Position numbers and translations under genes: made by a program. 64,000 nucleotides of DNA from an uncultured Chloroflexota bacterium (lineage in GTDB: Bacteria; Chloroflexota; Dehalococcoidia; Lucifugimonadales; CAJXCD01), in contig CAJXCD010000001.1 in the NCBI GenBank assembly GCA_913051545.1, positions 362,863 to 426,862 of the forward strand, written 5' to 3'. Below the pieces are notes generated by a model. The model had not been told where the DNA came from, made no database searches, and worked only from the letters and a program-made list of their open reading frames with translations. Of this stretch, positions 29,257 to 40,390 are shown one piece after another; the stretch's first letter is position 1, and each line of letters begins with the position of its first letter.

Positions 29257-29904
29257 ATGGTTGTTAGTAACACCCCAGCAATAGGCATTATTGCTACCGA
29301 AGAATCTCTTATACCAAGATTGAAAACTCTTACGGAGATTTATGGTGGCAAACCAGATATTCTTTCTATTACGGACAACATTTTGGATGGGCGCAAGGAG
29401 TCTGATGTAGAGGGTTTGATGTGTATTTCTCCTCCTACTGATAAAGTTTTAAAATTACTTAGTTCAGCTGTGGACATAGATTTACCTATTCTTGCAATCG
29501 GACCAGGGCTTGAAGCTCTCAATATTGTATTTGGGGGTACATCTGCTGTAGCTGTGGAAGGTCACGAACCAAAGGTAAAGGACGATCTTTTACAAGCCTC
29601 GAAGCATAGAATATACATAGCACCCGGGAGTAAATTAGCTGCTATTCTGGGCTCTGGTGGAGTTGTTATGGTTAACAGTCATCATAGATTAGGTTTACAT
29701 GAAGCACAGAAATCGTTGTCTCTGCTAGCTTCAGCATACTCTTTGAGTGACGGAGTAATAGAAGCAGTTGAAAGTCCAAGCCATTCTTGGATAATTGGAG
29801 TTCAATTTAGTCCGGATAGAAAACTTGAGGTTCCTCCTCAATTCGAACGCCTTTTTGGTTCTCTTGTTCATAGAGCGTCTATTAGACAGACATGTAGCCG
29901 TTAA
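29257..29904 (+). CDS. Class-I glutamine amidotransferase-like (peptidase C26/PuuD-like) protein, catalytic residues lost
   Basis: PILAIGPGLEALNIVFGGT aligns with PI(F/L)(A/G)ICRGxQxLNVxxGGT; VNSHHR retained; WIIGVQFSPDRK in place of GVQWHPE. Confidence 0.75.
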   Translation: MVVSNTPAIGIIATEESLIPRLKTLTEIYGGKPDILSITDNILDGRKESDVEGLMCISPPTDKVLKLLSSAVDIDLPILAIGPGLEALNIVFGGTSAVAVEGHEPKVKDDLLQASKHRIYIAPGSKLAAILGSGGVVMVNSHHRLGLHEAQKSLSLLASAYSLSDGVIEAVESPSHSWIIGVQFSPDRKLEVPPQFERLFGSLVHRASIRQTCSR

Positions 29905-29951
29905 CCCTCGCAATAATTCAGACGAACTTATTAGTCGTATATTTAAATTAG

Positions 29952-30740
29952 TCACGATTCATAGTTTTGTGTTAAGTCAACTAATTTCATTATGAACTCT
30001 CTATCTTTGGCAGATAGCTTGAAAAGATCTAGTGATAGTTCAACTGTGACCGTTCCTCCGCTTTCAAGGTTTAATGACATTAGATTCCCCCGCATATTAT
30101 TTAATTGGATGATGTCTTGTTTAGGAATTGATTTGAAGTCTGAATCTTGAGTGCTGCGTACGATTTGACCTACAGTTGCCTGTCTAATCCTAGTAGATGG
30201 ACGGTTTGTTTTTGATATTCTAGTACGCGCCATTTTTTGGATGGAATTGGACATTGGGATTTCAGCATCTTTAGATGCATTCACGAAGAAAGACATAGCT
30301 TTTCTCAATGTGTGTCCGTCGATAGGATAAATACGAAACCACCCTTTTAGCATCGAAGGGGTAGCTCTGTCCAAATCCTTAAAAGCTATATTTACGTATG
30401 AGCGTTTCAATATTTCCCCGAGAATGAATTTGCGATCCTCAGGGATTGAATCTACAAGGGTATAAAGGTCTTGTGTGGGGCTTTCTCCTTGTACTAAACC
30501 AAGAAATCTGAGGGCGGCTATTAGCTGAGTGCCTGTACTCCCACTAAATTTAGATCTCCAAAACGACCGATCTAAACGTAACGGAACACCTTCTGCTCGA
30601 AGCCAATCCATTAAGGTTTTGAAAGTTGAGAAGCTCACGTAGGGCGGAGATATAATTTCGTTTGGTGTAATACTATGTTCCTGTTCCAACAAGCCACACT
30701 CCAGAAGAGGGTATTGAAACAAGTATAGTACTTCTCCCAA
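29952..30740 (-). CDS. DUF5343-like hypothetical protein
   Basis: ISPPYVSFSTFKTLMDWLRAEGVPLRLDRSFWRSKFSGSTGTQLIAALRFLGLVQ resembles DUF5343-family proteins from memory; needs an HMM check. Confidence 0.65.
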   Translation of the reverse strand: MGEVLYLFQYPLLECGLLEQEHSITPNEIISPPYVSFSTFKTLMDWLRAEGVPLRLDRSFWRSKFSGSTGTQLIAALRFLGLVQGESPTQDLYTLVDSIPEDRKFILGEILKRSYVNIAFKDLDRATPSMLKGWFRIYPIDGHTLRKAMSFFVNASKDAEIPMSNSIQKMARTRISKTNRPSTRIRQATVGQIVRSTQDSDFKSIPKQDIIQLNNMRGNLMSLNLESGGTVTVELSLDLFKLSAKDREFIMKLVDLTQNYES

Positions 30741-30894
30741 AGTAATGCCACTTCATTATGGCATTACTCGGGACAATATTTGAAAATGATATGTGGCATC
30801 CGTAAAATGTTAACATGTCAGTTTTTAATCTGAACTGATACTAACGATCCTGACGGACGCCTTGAATGGTGTGTTAAGGGATCCCCCAAAGCAT

Positions 30895-30922
30895 CCAGGG
30901 CCCTGTCCCCCCAGGGCTCTGG
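30895..30922. other. GC-rich stem-loop in the divergent intergenic region upstream of gyrA
   Basis: ccagggccctg-tccccc-cagggctctgg: 11-bp arms with one G-T pair, in AT-rich surroundings. Confidence 0.6.
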
Positions 30923-31175
30923 TAAAGGTGTTTTAGTGTAACGGTTTGGGTGTCGGCATACAAATATAATTCTGAGTGATTTAAATGAAAATTGAATAGG
31001 TGTCCAGAGTGTATTTTGTGGGCTTTTCTGTGAAAGCATGCAATCAGCGGTGTTTGTTGCAGTGATGCCATAGTGGAAGATATTCGTAAGTGCCAAAAAT
31101 AAATATAGTGCCACAATTCAAAAAAATAGTATAGAATATGAAACTGAAAAGTAAGAGTGTGTAAGGAGTATTTTA

Positions 31176-33686
31176 ATGGTTGGTAAGACCGAGTACGGAC
31201 TTGTCAGGTCCAGGCAGTTAGTCGAAGAGATGCAGGCCTCTTACATGGACTACGCTATGAGCGTGATAGTCTCCCGCGCCTTGCCTGACGTACGAGATGG
31301 TTTAAAGCCGGTTCAGCGCAGGATCTTGTACGCTATGCACGAATTAGGTATGAGGCCAAACTCCCAGTACAAGAAGAGCGCACGATTAGTTGGGGATGTG
31401 CTAGGTAAGTACCATCCCCATGGTGACGGCGCTGTTTATGATGCCATGGTTAGAATGGCGCAAGATTTCAGTATGAGAGTTCCCCTAGTTGATGGGCAGG
31501 GTAATTTTGGAAGTGTTGATAATGACCCTCCGGCCGCCATGAGGTATACAGAGGCTAGGCTTAGTGCTACTGCAGAGGAAATGCTGGATAGTCTGGATCA
31601 GGACACTGTAGATTTCATAGAAAATTACGATGGTAGCCAAACGGAGCCCTCTGTCTTGCCTGCAAAGCTCCCGAATTTGTTGGTGAATGGCGCTGCCGGG
31701 ATAGCTGTTGGTATGGCAACTAGTATCCCTCCGCACAACGCAACAGAGGTGTGCAACGGCATAGTTCACCTGATAGACAATCCGGAGGCTAGCGTAGATG
31801 ATTTGAATCAGAAGATTAAGGGGCCTGATTTTCCGACTGGTGCCACAATTATGGGTCGGGATGGAATTAGAAAGGCCTACGTTACTGGAAAAGGTCAGGT
31901 GATTGTACGTGCTACTGCAGAAATCGTAGAGCAAAAGCGTTCTAATAAGATGCAGTTAGTTGTTTCTGAGTTGCCTTATCAGGTAAATAAAGCTGGCCTT
32001 ATAGAAAAGATAGCTGCTCTTATGAAAACTAAGAGGCTTGACGGCATATCAGAGATTCGGGATGAATCAGACAGACAGGGGATGCGTATCGTGATGGATT
32101 TGCGGTCCGGGGCTCAAGGCTTAGTAATTCTAAACAATTTATACAAATTAACTCCCATGCAGAGTAGTTTCTCTATTAATATGCTGGCGTTGGCTGACGG
32201 CACCCCTAAAGTCATGGATCTTAAGCAGATGTTGCTCCACTACATTGATTTTAGGAGAGTAGTAGTCACTCGTAGGTCAGAGTATGAGTTAGCTAAAGCA
32301 CGTGCTAGGGCCCACATCTTAGAGGGTCTGCGGATCGCATTGGCTAATCTAGATGCGATCATCGCACTGATACGAAATGCTAAAGACGTAGAGACCGCTA
32401 GAGAAGGACTCATGTCATGGTATAGTCTTGATTTGGCTCAGGCTCAAGCCATACTGGACATGCAGCTAAGGCGCATATCCGGTTTAGAGCGCGAAAAAAT
32501 TGAGTCTGAATATACAACTCTCCAAGAAACCATAAAGATGCTTGATTCTCTTCTTTCTGATCCCGCGAAGGTTTTAGCTGAAGTGAGACAGGAAACTGAT
32601 GATCTAAAAAAAAGAGTTCGAGGGGCGCGGAGGACCTTTATTAGAGGTCCAGTTCAAGATTTCAAACGAGAAGAGTTAGAAGCACATGAGCAGGTGGTAG
32701 TGACATTAAGCAAAGATGGTTATATCAAGCGCATTCCTGCTAATACTTATCGCAATCAGCATCGTGGTGGTAGGGGTGTTTCTAGTATGAACACCAAAGA
32801 TGATGATCCGGTTAGGCACATACTGGTTGGTGACACACATGACACACTATTGTTTTTCACTAATACTGGAAGAGTGCTTCGTTTAACTTCCTATGAACTT
32901 CGTGCGGATACCTCTCGGAACACTAGGGGTGTACCGGTGGTAAATGTCGTGGCTCTTAAGGATAGAGAAAAAGTGAGCGCTATTGTTGGAGCTAGTAATT
33001 TGTCTGACAAAGATTTATTCCTGGTTTTGACAACTAGTACGGGACGGATTAAACGTGTTGCCCTAGAGGAATATAAGAACATTAACAGGGCCGGGCTGAT
33101 CACTATGATTTTGAAAAATAATGAAAATTTAGTAGGAGCTCTTTTGGCTAAAGAGGATGAAGACATGATACTGGTTACTGAGGGTGGGAAGTCTATTCGA
33201 TTCTCTGTTGCTGAAATCAGGGCTCGACATAGAGCTGCTGGAGGTGTGAAAGGAATTACTTTATCTCCTAAAGACAAAGTCGTCTCTTCAGATATAGTGG
33301 TTGCAGACAGCAAGCTTCTAGTAATAAGTAGGAATGGATTTGGAAAGCTCACGGACTTAAATAGATATAGGCGACAAGGACGGGGTGGTTCAGGTACTAA
33401 AACTTTGAATGTAACGAAAAAGACAGGGAAGCTTGCAGCAGCTCAAGTTATTGCAGATAGCGATGAGGTATATGTCCTGTCAGAAAAGGCTCAGGTCATA
33501 AGGACAAACCTAGCTGAGATACGAAGTACAGGACGGTCGGCTCAGGGTGTAACAATATTCAAGCCAAGTTCCGGGGATTTTGTTTCTTCAATAGCATGTG
33601 TTGGTGAGTTTGAAGTACCAGAGCCATCTGAAGAAATTATGGCGGCATTGATAAACGGTAAACAAAAAGAAAAAAAATCCTCCTAA
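31176..33686 (+). CDS. gyrA: DNA gyrase subunit A
   Basis: [64 protein letters not shown]-terminal beta-pinwheel [12 protein letters not shown] (GyrA box-like). Confidence 0.97.
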   Translation: MVGKTEYGLVRSRQLVEEMQASYMDYAMSVIVSRALPDVRDGLKPVQRRILYAMHELGMRPNSQYKKSARLVGDVLGKYHPHGDGAVYDAMVRMAQDFSMRVPLVDGQGNFGSVDNDPPAAMRYTEARLSATAEEMLDSLDQDTVDFIENYDGSQTEPSVLPAKLPNLLVNGAAGIAVGMATSIPPHNATEVCNGIVHLIDNPEASVDDLNQKIKGPDFPTGATIMGRDGIRKAYVTGKGQVIVRATAEIVEQKRSNKMQLVVSELPYQVNKAGLIEKIAALMKTKRLDGISEIRDESDRQGMRIVMDLRSGAQGLVILNNLYKLTPMQSSFSINMLALADGTPKVMDLKQMLLHYIDFRRVVVTRRSEYELAKARARAHILEGLRIALANLDAIIALIRNAKDVETAREGLMSWYSLDLAQAQAILDMQLRRISGLEREKIESEYTTLQETIKMLDSLLSDPAKVLAEVRQETDDLKKRVRGARRTFIRGPVQDFKREELEAHEQVVVTLSKDGYIKRIPANTYRNQHRGGRGVSSMNTKDDDPVRHILVGDTHDTLLFFTNTGRVLRLTSYELRADTSRNTRGVPVVNVVALKDREKVSAIVGASNLSDKDLFLVLTTSTGRIKRVALEEYKNINRAGLITMILKNNENLVGALLAKEDEDMILVTEGGKSIRFSVAEIRARHRAAGGVKGITLSPKDKVVSSDIVVADSKLLVISRNGFGKLTDLNRYRRQGRGGSGTKTLNVTKKTGKLAAAQVIADSDEVYVLSEKAQVIRTNLAEIRSTGRSAQGVTIFKPSSGDFVSSIACVGEFEVPEPSEEIMAALINGKQKEKKSS

Positions 33687-33780
33687 ATAGTTAGTATCAA
33701 TCTGACCTAATAAATTCTGTGGCGAAGCTATGGTGATGATCTAGGTATGAAAGCAATCTAGATCTGTATACTGTTAGGGT

Positions 33781-35091
33781 ATGATAAATTTCAAATCCCG
33801 ATCGAATCTCAATTGCCTGTTCACTTTATTATTAGTACTCTCCTCACTATTGTCAGAAGCATGCGTGTCAGGAGATAATTCTAGTAACTTACTAGTCACC
33901 GATGATACGTATGAACAAAGTGTGGTGGTGGAAACACCTACCGTTGATGGCCTAGCAAGTAAGTCATGGCAGATTTTGACGGCGCTTACAGAAGATTTTA
34001 GTCCTCGTACCAGTGCAACTGATGAAGAAAAACAGGTATCTGTTTTTCTTGAAAGTGAATTTAGACATATGGGGTTGATAACAGAAGTTCAAGCATTCAA
34101 CGTTGAGCTATTTGATCCTGATTCTGCATTTATGTACGTTAGTATTCCTAGATCAGAAGAAATTGATGCAAGTCCAATTTTCATGAGTGGTACAGGAGAA
34201 TCATCGGGGATACTTGTAGATGTTGGAAAGGCTCTGGAATCTGACCTAATAGGAAAGGATATTGATGGGAATATAGCATTGATACAAAGAGGTAAGATAA
34301 CTTTTCAGGATAAAGTATCTAATGTACTAGAGGAGGGAGCAGTAGGTGCAGTTATCTACAATAATGTGCCAGGGGGTTTCAACGCTAGACTATTAAACCA
34401 AGTTTCTATACCTGTCGTATCAATATCTAAGGAAAGTGGCATTGTCATAAAGAAGAGTATAGAAGTTCAGGAAATTGAGTCTACAATTTCCGTATCTGCC
34501 AGCCATCGGGAATCACGGAACATAATCGCTGAAAAGCCGGGGGAGGACCGAGAGGCTGGGGTTATTCTAATTGGTGCTCATTACGATACAGTGCCCAATA
34601 CACAGGGGGCTAATGATAACGGTTCTGGGATTTCCACTTTGTTTTCATTAGCTAATTTTATTAATGATAAATCTTACCCGTTCACTATAAGGTATGTAGC
34701 TTTTGGGTCAGAGGAGATTGGATTATTTGGAAGTAGGCATTACGTTAATTCTCTTACAGATGCTGAACTTGATAAAATAATCGCGATGATCAATTTTGAT
34801 GTAGTAGGATCAGGAGAATTCATAGAATTGATAGGCGATGATATTTTAGTTAACAGGGTGTTGGATTACGGCAATGCCAATAATCTTAGCATTGAGAGAG
34901 GAGTTGAATTAGATTGGGCTGCTAGTGACCACGCTCCGTTTAGTGAAGTAGGTGTACCGGTTCTATTCCTATTAGCGGATGATTTATCTAGAATTAACCA
35001 GCCCGGAGATGATCTGCAGTTTATTGATCCAATTTTGATGGGTACAGCGGCTATATCAGGTATAGCTTTGATAGAATCGTTTAATAAATGA
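33781..35091 (+). CDS. M28 family metallopeptidase with PA domain, exported/lipoprotein
   Basis: N-terminal signal with a Cys (LLSEACVSGD); IGAHYDTVPNTQGANDNGSGISTLFSLA, GSEEIGLFGSRHYV, DWAASDHAPF. Confidence 0.92.
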   Translation: MINFKSRSNLNCLFTLLLVLSSLLSEACVSGDNSSNLLVTDDTYEQSVVVETPTVDGLASKSWQILTALTEDFSPRTSATDEEKQVSVFLESEFRHMGLITEVQAFNVELFDPDSAFMYVSIPRSEEIDASPIFMSGTGESSGILVDVGKALESDLIGKDIDGNIALIQRGKITFQDKVSNVLEEGAVGAVIYNNVPGGFNARLLNQVSIPVVSISKESGIVIKKSIEVQEIESTISVSASHRESRNIIAEKPGEDREAGVILIGAHYDTVPNTQGANDNGSGISTLFSLANFINDKSYPFTIRYVAFGSEEIGLFGSRHYVNSLTDAELDKIIAMINFDVVGSGEFIELIGDDILVNRVLDYGNANNLSIERGVELDWAASDHAPFSEVGVPVLFLLADDLSRINQPGDDLQFIDPILMGTAAISGIALIESFNK

Positions 35092-35163
35092 TATGTTTCA
35101 GAAATTGTCTATTAATTGTAGTAAATTTATTTTTGGCATCTATGATTAGATTTAAACACTCGC

Positions 35164-36666
35164 TTGGAGAGAAAAAAATCGATTCTAATGGATGATAGAA
35201 TGACAGGCAAAATTCATCCCAAAATGGTTGTAGGTTTTGTAATTGCAGCAATTGCAGTGTTACTAATGATTCCTATTTCCTGTACCTCAGCCGAAGAAAC
35301 GGTGTTCGAGCCTCTTCCACACAGGTCTATGCCTACTCCTGCTGCCAGAGCTACACCTACCTTTACCCCAATACCTGTGCCCACTCCGATGCCTACCGAA
35401 ACCGTTTTAGATATACCTGCTTCTTCTAGTCCGCCAGAGAGTGTGCATTGGGAGGACATACCTAAAACCTATAGTAATGCTTCAGAGAATATTTTGACCG
35501 CAGTTTTATATGAAGCAAGAGATGAATCTTTACTGGATCAGCCTAGGCTGGAAATAACTAATAGAGGTATAAAATGGGCCTTAAGGGTAACAGATCAACA
35601 GGGAAGCATGGTGGTATTGAATGGACAAAGCTTGGGTCGTTACACAAGTGTAGATAGCCCCACATTCAGTCCAGATGGGAAATCGTTTGCTTATATGGCT
35701 AGACGTGGTAAGGAAACATTTGTTGTACTTAATGGACAAGAATTAGATAAATTCGATTTAGTAGAAGACCTCGTTTTTAGTCCAGATGGGTCTCGGTTAG
35801 CCTATAATGCTTCTATTGGAGGTCAATCATTTGCAGTGATAGATAATGAACCATCAGATCTCTACGATTGGGTCGGGAAAGTAACTTTCAGTGGAGATGG
35901 TTCTAGGTATGCATTTGTGGTCGAGGATGAGGGGGAAATGTTTGTTGTTCTAGATGGTCAAGAAAGTAGTAAGTACGATTGGGTTGGTCGATTGATTTTT
36001 AGTTCAGATGGTTCAAGGTTCGCATATGTCGCTACCGAAGATCGATACAGTTTTATTGTATTAGATGGTAAGGCGCAAGAAACATTTGATTCTATCGATG
36101 AAGTAGTGTTTAGTTCTACGGGTTCCCATTTTGCCTTTTTGGCTCATAAGTCGCCTGACTCGTTTGTCGTATTAGATGGAGAACACCTAACATCATATGA
36201 AGCAGTAGCATTTTTATCATTTAGTCCAGATGGTTCGAGGTTCGCATACGCTGGGAAAAGAGGTGATACTTGGACTGCTGTGTTAGATGGCCAGGAAGTG
36301 GCTACTCATCAGATAGTTGATCGCCCTACATTCAGTTCAAATGGGTCAAGGTTTGGATTTGGCGTTCGTGAAGATGGGTTTTCATACGTAGTTATAGATG
36401 GACAGGCAAAACAGAAATTTGAAGGACCTTGGAGGCTGAGGCAGATATTATTTAGTTTAGATGGGTCTAGGTTGGCGTATCGTTTTAAAGATACTCAAAG
36501 TAAGGATTCAACAACTTCAATTATGGACGTAGTGGACGAGGAAATATTCCATCAGGTAGATAATGTAAAAATCAGTTCACCAGAATTTAGCCCTGACGGA
36601 CAGAAATTCGCAGTTTTGTTTCTGGATGCTGGTGGATTGAAAATCGTTTACAAATCTGGTCAGTAA
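35164..36666 (+). CDS. Secreted lipoprotein-like beta-propeller protein (TolB/WD40-like repeats) with Pro/Thr linker
   Basis: VLLMIPISCTS lipobox-like; PTPAARATPTFTPIPVPTPMP linker; about eight repeats of ~42 aa around FSPDGSRFAY...FVVLDGQE. Confidence 0.8.
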   Translation: MERKKSILMDDRMTGKIHPKMVVGFVIAAIAVLLMIPISCTSAEETVFEPLPHRSMPTPAARATPTFTPIPVPTPMPTETVLDIPASSSPPESVHWEDIPKTYSNASENILTAVLYEARDESLLDQPRLEITNRGIKWALRVTDQQGSMVVLNGQSLGRYTSVDSPTFSPDGKSFAYMARRGKETFVVLNGQELDKFDLVEDLVFSPDGSRLAYNASIGGQSFAVIDNEPSDLYDWVGKVTFSGDGSRYAFVVEDEGEMFVVLDGQESSKYDWVGRLIFSSDGSRFAYVATEDRYSFIVLDGKAQETFDSIDEVVFSSTGSHFAFLAHKSPDSFVVLDGEHLTSYEAVAFLSFSPDGSRFAYAGKRGDTWTAVLDGQEVATHQIVDRPTFSSNGSRFGFGVREDGFSYVVIDGQAKQKFEGPWRLRQILFSLDGSRLAYRFKDTQSKDSTTSIMDVVDEEIFHQVDNVKISSPEFSPDGQKFAVLFLDAGGLKIVYKSGQ

Positions 36667-36689
36667 AATCATTAAGTTCAGGTAGAGTA

Positions 36690-38021
36690 ATGCTGGAGAG
36701 TTTATCTGAAAAATTAAACTTGGTATTTAAGAAACTCGGTAGCAAGGGGCGCTTGACCGAGAAGGATATTGACGACGCCCTGCGCGAAGTCCGCATGGCT
36801 CTCTTGGGTTCAGACGTGAACTATAAAGTAGCTAAAAACTTCGTCGAAAGTATACGAGAACGTTCACTAAACAGTGATGTTTTGAAAAGTCTCAGCCCTG
36901 GGCAACAGGTAGTTAAGATTACTAATGAAGTGTTGACAGAAATTCTAGGAGGTGGGGTACGGGGGCTTATTTCTGATGTTGACCCACCTTCAGTGGCAGT
37001 TATGGTGGGGTTGAATGGTTCAGGAAAGACAACTACTTCTGCGAAATTGGCTTGGACTCTCAAAAAATCTGGGCAAGTTCCAGTTTTAGTTGCAGCAGAT
37101 CTTTACAGACCTGCTGCTATACAACAACTGGAGGTTTTGGGAGAAAAAGTTGGTGTAGATGTGTATCGGGGTGATGTTTCTAGTAATTGCGTAGATGTTG
37201 CCAAGGAAGGTGTTGCGCAGGCATCAAAATCCAAGGCAGCATGGGCCATAGTAGATACTGCTGGCAGATTTCAAATCGACAGTGATTTAATGGGAGAATT
37301 GAGGCAGATCTGTGAGGCTATTAAACCTTCAGAGAAGATTTTGGTTGTAGATTCAATGACAGGGCAGGAAGCGGTTGAAGTGGCCAAAGAATTTCATTCA
37401 GATATTGGATTGACTGGTTTGATATTGACAAAAATGGATGGTGATTCTCGTGGGGGAGCAGCCTTATCAATAGTTTCAGGTACCGGTGTTCCCATAAAGT
37501 ATATTGGTACGGGTGAGAAAGTAGAAGATATCCAACAATTTTTTCCTGACAGATTAGCGTCTCGCATCTTAGGTATGGGCGATATGTTGACACTAATCGA
37601 AAAAACTCAAGCAACGTTTGAGGAAGGTCAGGCTGCAAGCTTAGAGAAAAAAATAATTGATGCCACTTTTGATTTGAATGATTTTTTGTCCCAGTTACGA
37701 CAGTTAAAAAAAATGGGTCCGTTGAGTCAGATCACAGACATGATTCCTGGCATGGCTTCACTGAAAGGTAGAATATCAACCGATGGATTGGAGGAGGATA
37801 AGATAAAAATTGTAGAGGCAGTGATACAGTCTATGACTCCTGAAGAGCGACGCAAACCAGATATTATTGGAGGTAGACGTAGAAAGAGAATAGCAAATGG
37901 TAGTGGGACTACGGTTCGAGATGTTAATCAACTGTTGAATCAGTTTAAGCAAATGCAGAAAATGATGAAGCAACTTACATCTGGGAAAACCATGACTGGT
38001 CTGGGCAGGTTTTTGAGATAA
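36690..38021 (+). CDS. ffh: Signal recognition particle protein Ffh
   Basis: VGLNGSGKTTTSAKLAW, DTAGRFQID, TKMDGDSRGGAALS, Met-rich M domain QMQKMMKQL. Confidence 0.97.
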   Translation: MLESLSEKLNLVFKKLGSKGRLTEKDIDDALREVRMALLGSDVNYKVAKNFVESIRERSLNSDVLKSLSPGQQVVKITNEVLTEILGGGVRGLISDVDPPSVAVMVGLNGSGKTTTSAKLAWTLKKSGQVPVLVAADLYRPAAIQQLEVLGEKVGVDVYRGDVSSNCVDVAKEGVAQASKSKAAWAIVDTAGRFQIDSDLMGELRQICEAIKPSEKILVVDSMTGQEAVEVAKEFHSDIGLTGLILTKMDGDSRGGAALSIVSGTGVPIKYIGTGEKVEDIQQFFPDRLASRILGMGDMLTLIEKTQATFEEGQAASLEKKIIDATFDLNDFLSQLRQLKKMGPLSQITDMIPGMASLKGRISTDGLEEDKIKIVEAVIQSMTPEERRKPDIIGGRRRKRIANGSGTTVRDVNQLLNQFKQMQKMMKQLTSGKTMTGLGRFLR

Positions 38022-38140
38022 ATAATTTTCTGACAGAGTATTATTTAAGGTACAATGAGAGCTTAGGTTAAGCACAGTTATCTTTAGAGTTTTTCTACAC
38101 AGGGACAAGCCATCTTTTTTCTGTGAGCGTCAATAATCAA

Positions 38141-38230
38141 GGAGGGATGGCCGAGCGGCTTAAGGCGCCGGTCTTGAAAACCGGTATACGTGCAAGCGTA
38201 TCGTGGGTTCGAATCCCACTCCCTCCGCCA
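38141..38230 (+). tRNA. tRNA-Ser(TGA), CCA encoded
   Basis: ggagggatggccgagcggcttaaggcgccggtcttgaaaaccgg...gtgggttcgaatcccactccctccgcca; anticodon loop CTTGAAA. Confidence 0.96.
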
Positions 38231-38281
38231 GTTATTAGTGTTTACTGAGTTCGATTCAAAATCAAAATACGGAGAAACATT

Positions 38282-39457
38282 TTGAAGTTACATGAATATC
38301 AAGCCAAGGACATGTTGTCCAAAGGGGGAATTAAAGTACCGGAAGGTCAAGTTGCATATACAGCAGAGGAAGCCTATAGGGTGGCATCACAGTTGGGAGT
38401 AGGATCTGTGGTTAAGGCTCAAGTCCATGCTGGTGGAAGGGGTAAGTCTGGTGGTATTAAACTGGCTAGAAATGCCTCTGAGGTAAGAGAAGTTGCAGAT
38501 TTACTGTTGGGGACGAGGCTAGTGACTCCCCAGACCGGTGAAGAAGGAGTACCTGTAAGTAGTGTTTTGGTCGAGGAAGCTTTAGATATATCCCAGGAAT
38601 TATATCTGGGAATTGTGGTTGACGGAAGTTTAGGTGGAGATGTAGTGATGGCTAGCGTTTCAGGCGGTATGGACGTAGAAGAAGTTGCTGAAAGTACACC
38701 AGAAAAACTTTACAAGCTACCAATTGATCCCATGATAGGATTTCAACCATTTCAGGCTCGCCGTTTAGCCTACCTAATGGGATTAACTCCAAATTTGATA
38801 AGAGAATTCACCAGTCTTATGATTAACCTCCACAAAATTTTTTCTGAAAATGACTGCTCTCTCGTAGAGATTAATCCATTAATAGTTACTTCGGATGAAA
38901 GATTGCTTGCCGGTGATGCAAAGATAGGTTTAGATGATGATGCTCTTTACAGGCATCCAGATCTGTTGGCTTTAAATGACTCTGAACAGGAGGAGCCTCT
39001 TGAATCTGATGCAAGGAAGTTTGGCATTAGCTATATCAGACTGGATGGGGATGTCGGGTGTCTTGTAAACGGAGCAGGGTTAGCAATGGCAACCATGGAC
39101 ATCACTCGCAGCGCAGGTGCGGGGCCAGCAAATTTCCTAGATGTAGGAGGAAGCGCAGATGAAAATAAAGTAGCAGAAGCGGTAAAAATTATATTGTCAG
39201 ATTCAAGTGTAAAAACAGTACTGGTAAATATTTTTGGTGGTATTTTGAGATGCGATGTAGTTGCAAGAGGGATGATTCTAGGCGTTGAAGAGTTACCTCA
39301 TATAAATGTCCCCATTGTGGTTAGGATGTTGGGGACAAACGCTGAAGAGGGAAGAGATATACTGTCTCGGTCGGAATTGAACGTGACTTTAGTGGATGAC
39401 ATGGCCCAAGCAGCTGAAGCTATAAAATCAACAAAATATTCTAAGTCGTCGGGCTAG
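38282..39457 (+). CDS. sucC: Succinate-CoA ligase subunit beta, TTG start
   Basis: MKLHEYQAKDMLSKGGIKVPEG; VEINPLIV; NIFGGILRCDVVARG. Confidence 0.97.
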   Translation: MKLHEYQAKDMLSKGGIKVPEGQVAYTAEEAYRVASQLGVGSVVKAQVHAGGRGKSGGIKLARNASEVREVADLLLGTRLVTPQTGEEGVPVSSVLVEEALDISQELYLGIVVDGSLGGDVVMASVSGGMDVEEVAESTPEKLYKLPIDPMIGFQPFQARRLAYLMGLTPNLIREFTSLMINLHKIFSENDCSLVEINPLIVTSDERLLAGDAKIGLDDDALYRHPDLLALNDSEQEEPLESDARKFGISYIRLDGDVGCLVNGAGLAMATMDITRSAGAGPANFLDVGGSADENKVAEAVKIILSDSSVKTVLVNIFGGILRCDVVARGMILGVEELPHINVPIVVRMLGTNAEEGRDILSRSELNVTLVDDMAQAAEAIKSTKYSKSSG

Positions 39458-39470
39458 ATGGAGTGTTTAG

Positions 39471-40346
39471 ATGAGCATATTGGTGAATAGTGAAACTCGT
39501 CTCTTGGTTCAAGGAATTACTGGTAAAGAAGGTAGTTTTCATGCCAAGCGCTGTAGAGAGTATGGGACTAATCTCGTAGCAGGAGTCACGCCTGGTAAGG
39601 GAGGGGAGGTTTTTGACAATTCTGTTCCTGTTTTCAATAGTGTGGATGATGCTGTCTCCAAAACCGGAGCTAATTTTTCTCTTATATTCGTACCAGCGCC
39701 ATTTGCTGCGGATGCGATTCTAGAGGCAGTTGAAGCTGGCGTAAAAACTATAGCGTGTATAACCGAAGGAATTCCAGTTTCAGATACAGTGCGAGTAACT
39801 CATTTCATTAAGGGGAAGGATGTAGTGTTATTGGGTCCTAATTGCCCAGGTGCAATATCCCCCGGGGAAAAATGTAAAGTTGGGATAATGCCTGGGTATA
39901 TTCATAAGCCCGGTAAAGTAGGAGTTGTGTCAAGGAGTGGAACTCTAACATATGAGGCGGTGGGTCAGTTGACAGGAATTGGGATTGGCCAATCGACGTG
40001 TGTTGGTATAGGAGGTGATCCAGTAAGCGGCACAACTTTTGTTGATATATTACAGATGTTCGATTCAGACCCAGAGACTGAAAGTGTCGTGATGATAGGC
40101 GAAATAGGTGGTACGCGTGAGCAAGAGGCGGCAGAGTATATTAAGAACGATTTTTCTAAACAAGTGGCTGCTCTAATAGTTGGTAAGAGCGCTCCTCCTG
40201 GACGAAGAATGGGTCACGCCGGTGCAATAATAACTGGTCGCGCTGCGCGAGCTGATGAGAAAATCAAAGCTCTAGAAGATGCAGGAGCATCCATTGTTCC
40301 ATCTCCTTCAGAGATTGGAACCACAGTACAAAAAATGATCGATTGA
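39471..40346 (+). CDS. sucD: Succinate-CoA ligase subunit alpha
   Basis: [44 protein letters not shown] active-site His. Confidence 0.97.
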   Translation: MSILVNSETRLLVQGITGKEGSFHAKRCREYGTNLVAGVTPGKGGEVFDNSVPVFNSVDDAVSKTGANFSLIFVPAPFAADAILEAVEAGVKTIACITEGIPVSDTVRVTHFIKGKDVVLLGPNCPGAISPGEKCKVGIMPGYIHKPGKVGVVSRSGTLTYEAVGQLTGIGIGQSTCVGIGGDPVSGTTFVDILQMFDSDPETESVVMIGEIGGTREQEAAEYIKNDFSKQVAALIVGKSAPPGRRMGHAGAIITGRAARADEKIKALEDAGASIVPSPSEIGTTVQKMID

Positions 40347-40390
40347 ACAGTATATCTATCCCGCTGGAGTTTGCTCCATTAACTTTTGGA

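Noticed and set aside
30818-31116. Two overlapping 80-98 aa minus ORFs
   Set aside because: Cover the GC-rich hairpin region, overlap each other in different frames and show no family motif.
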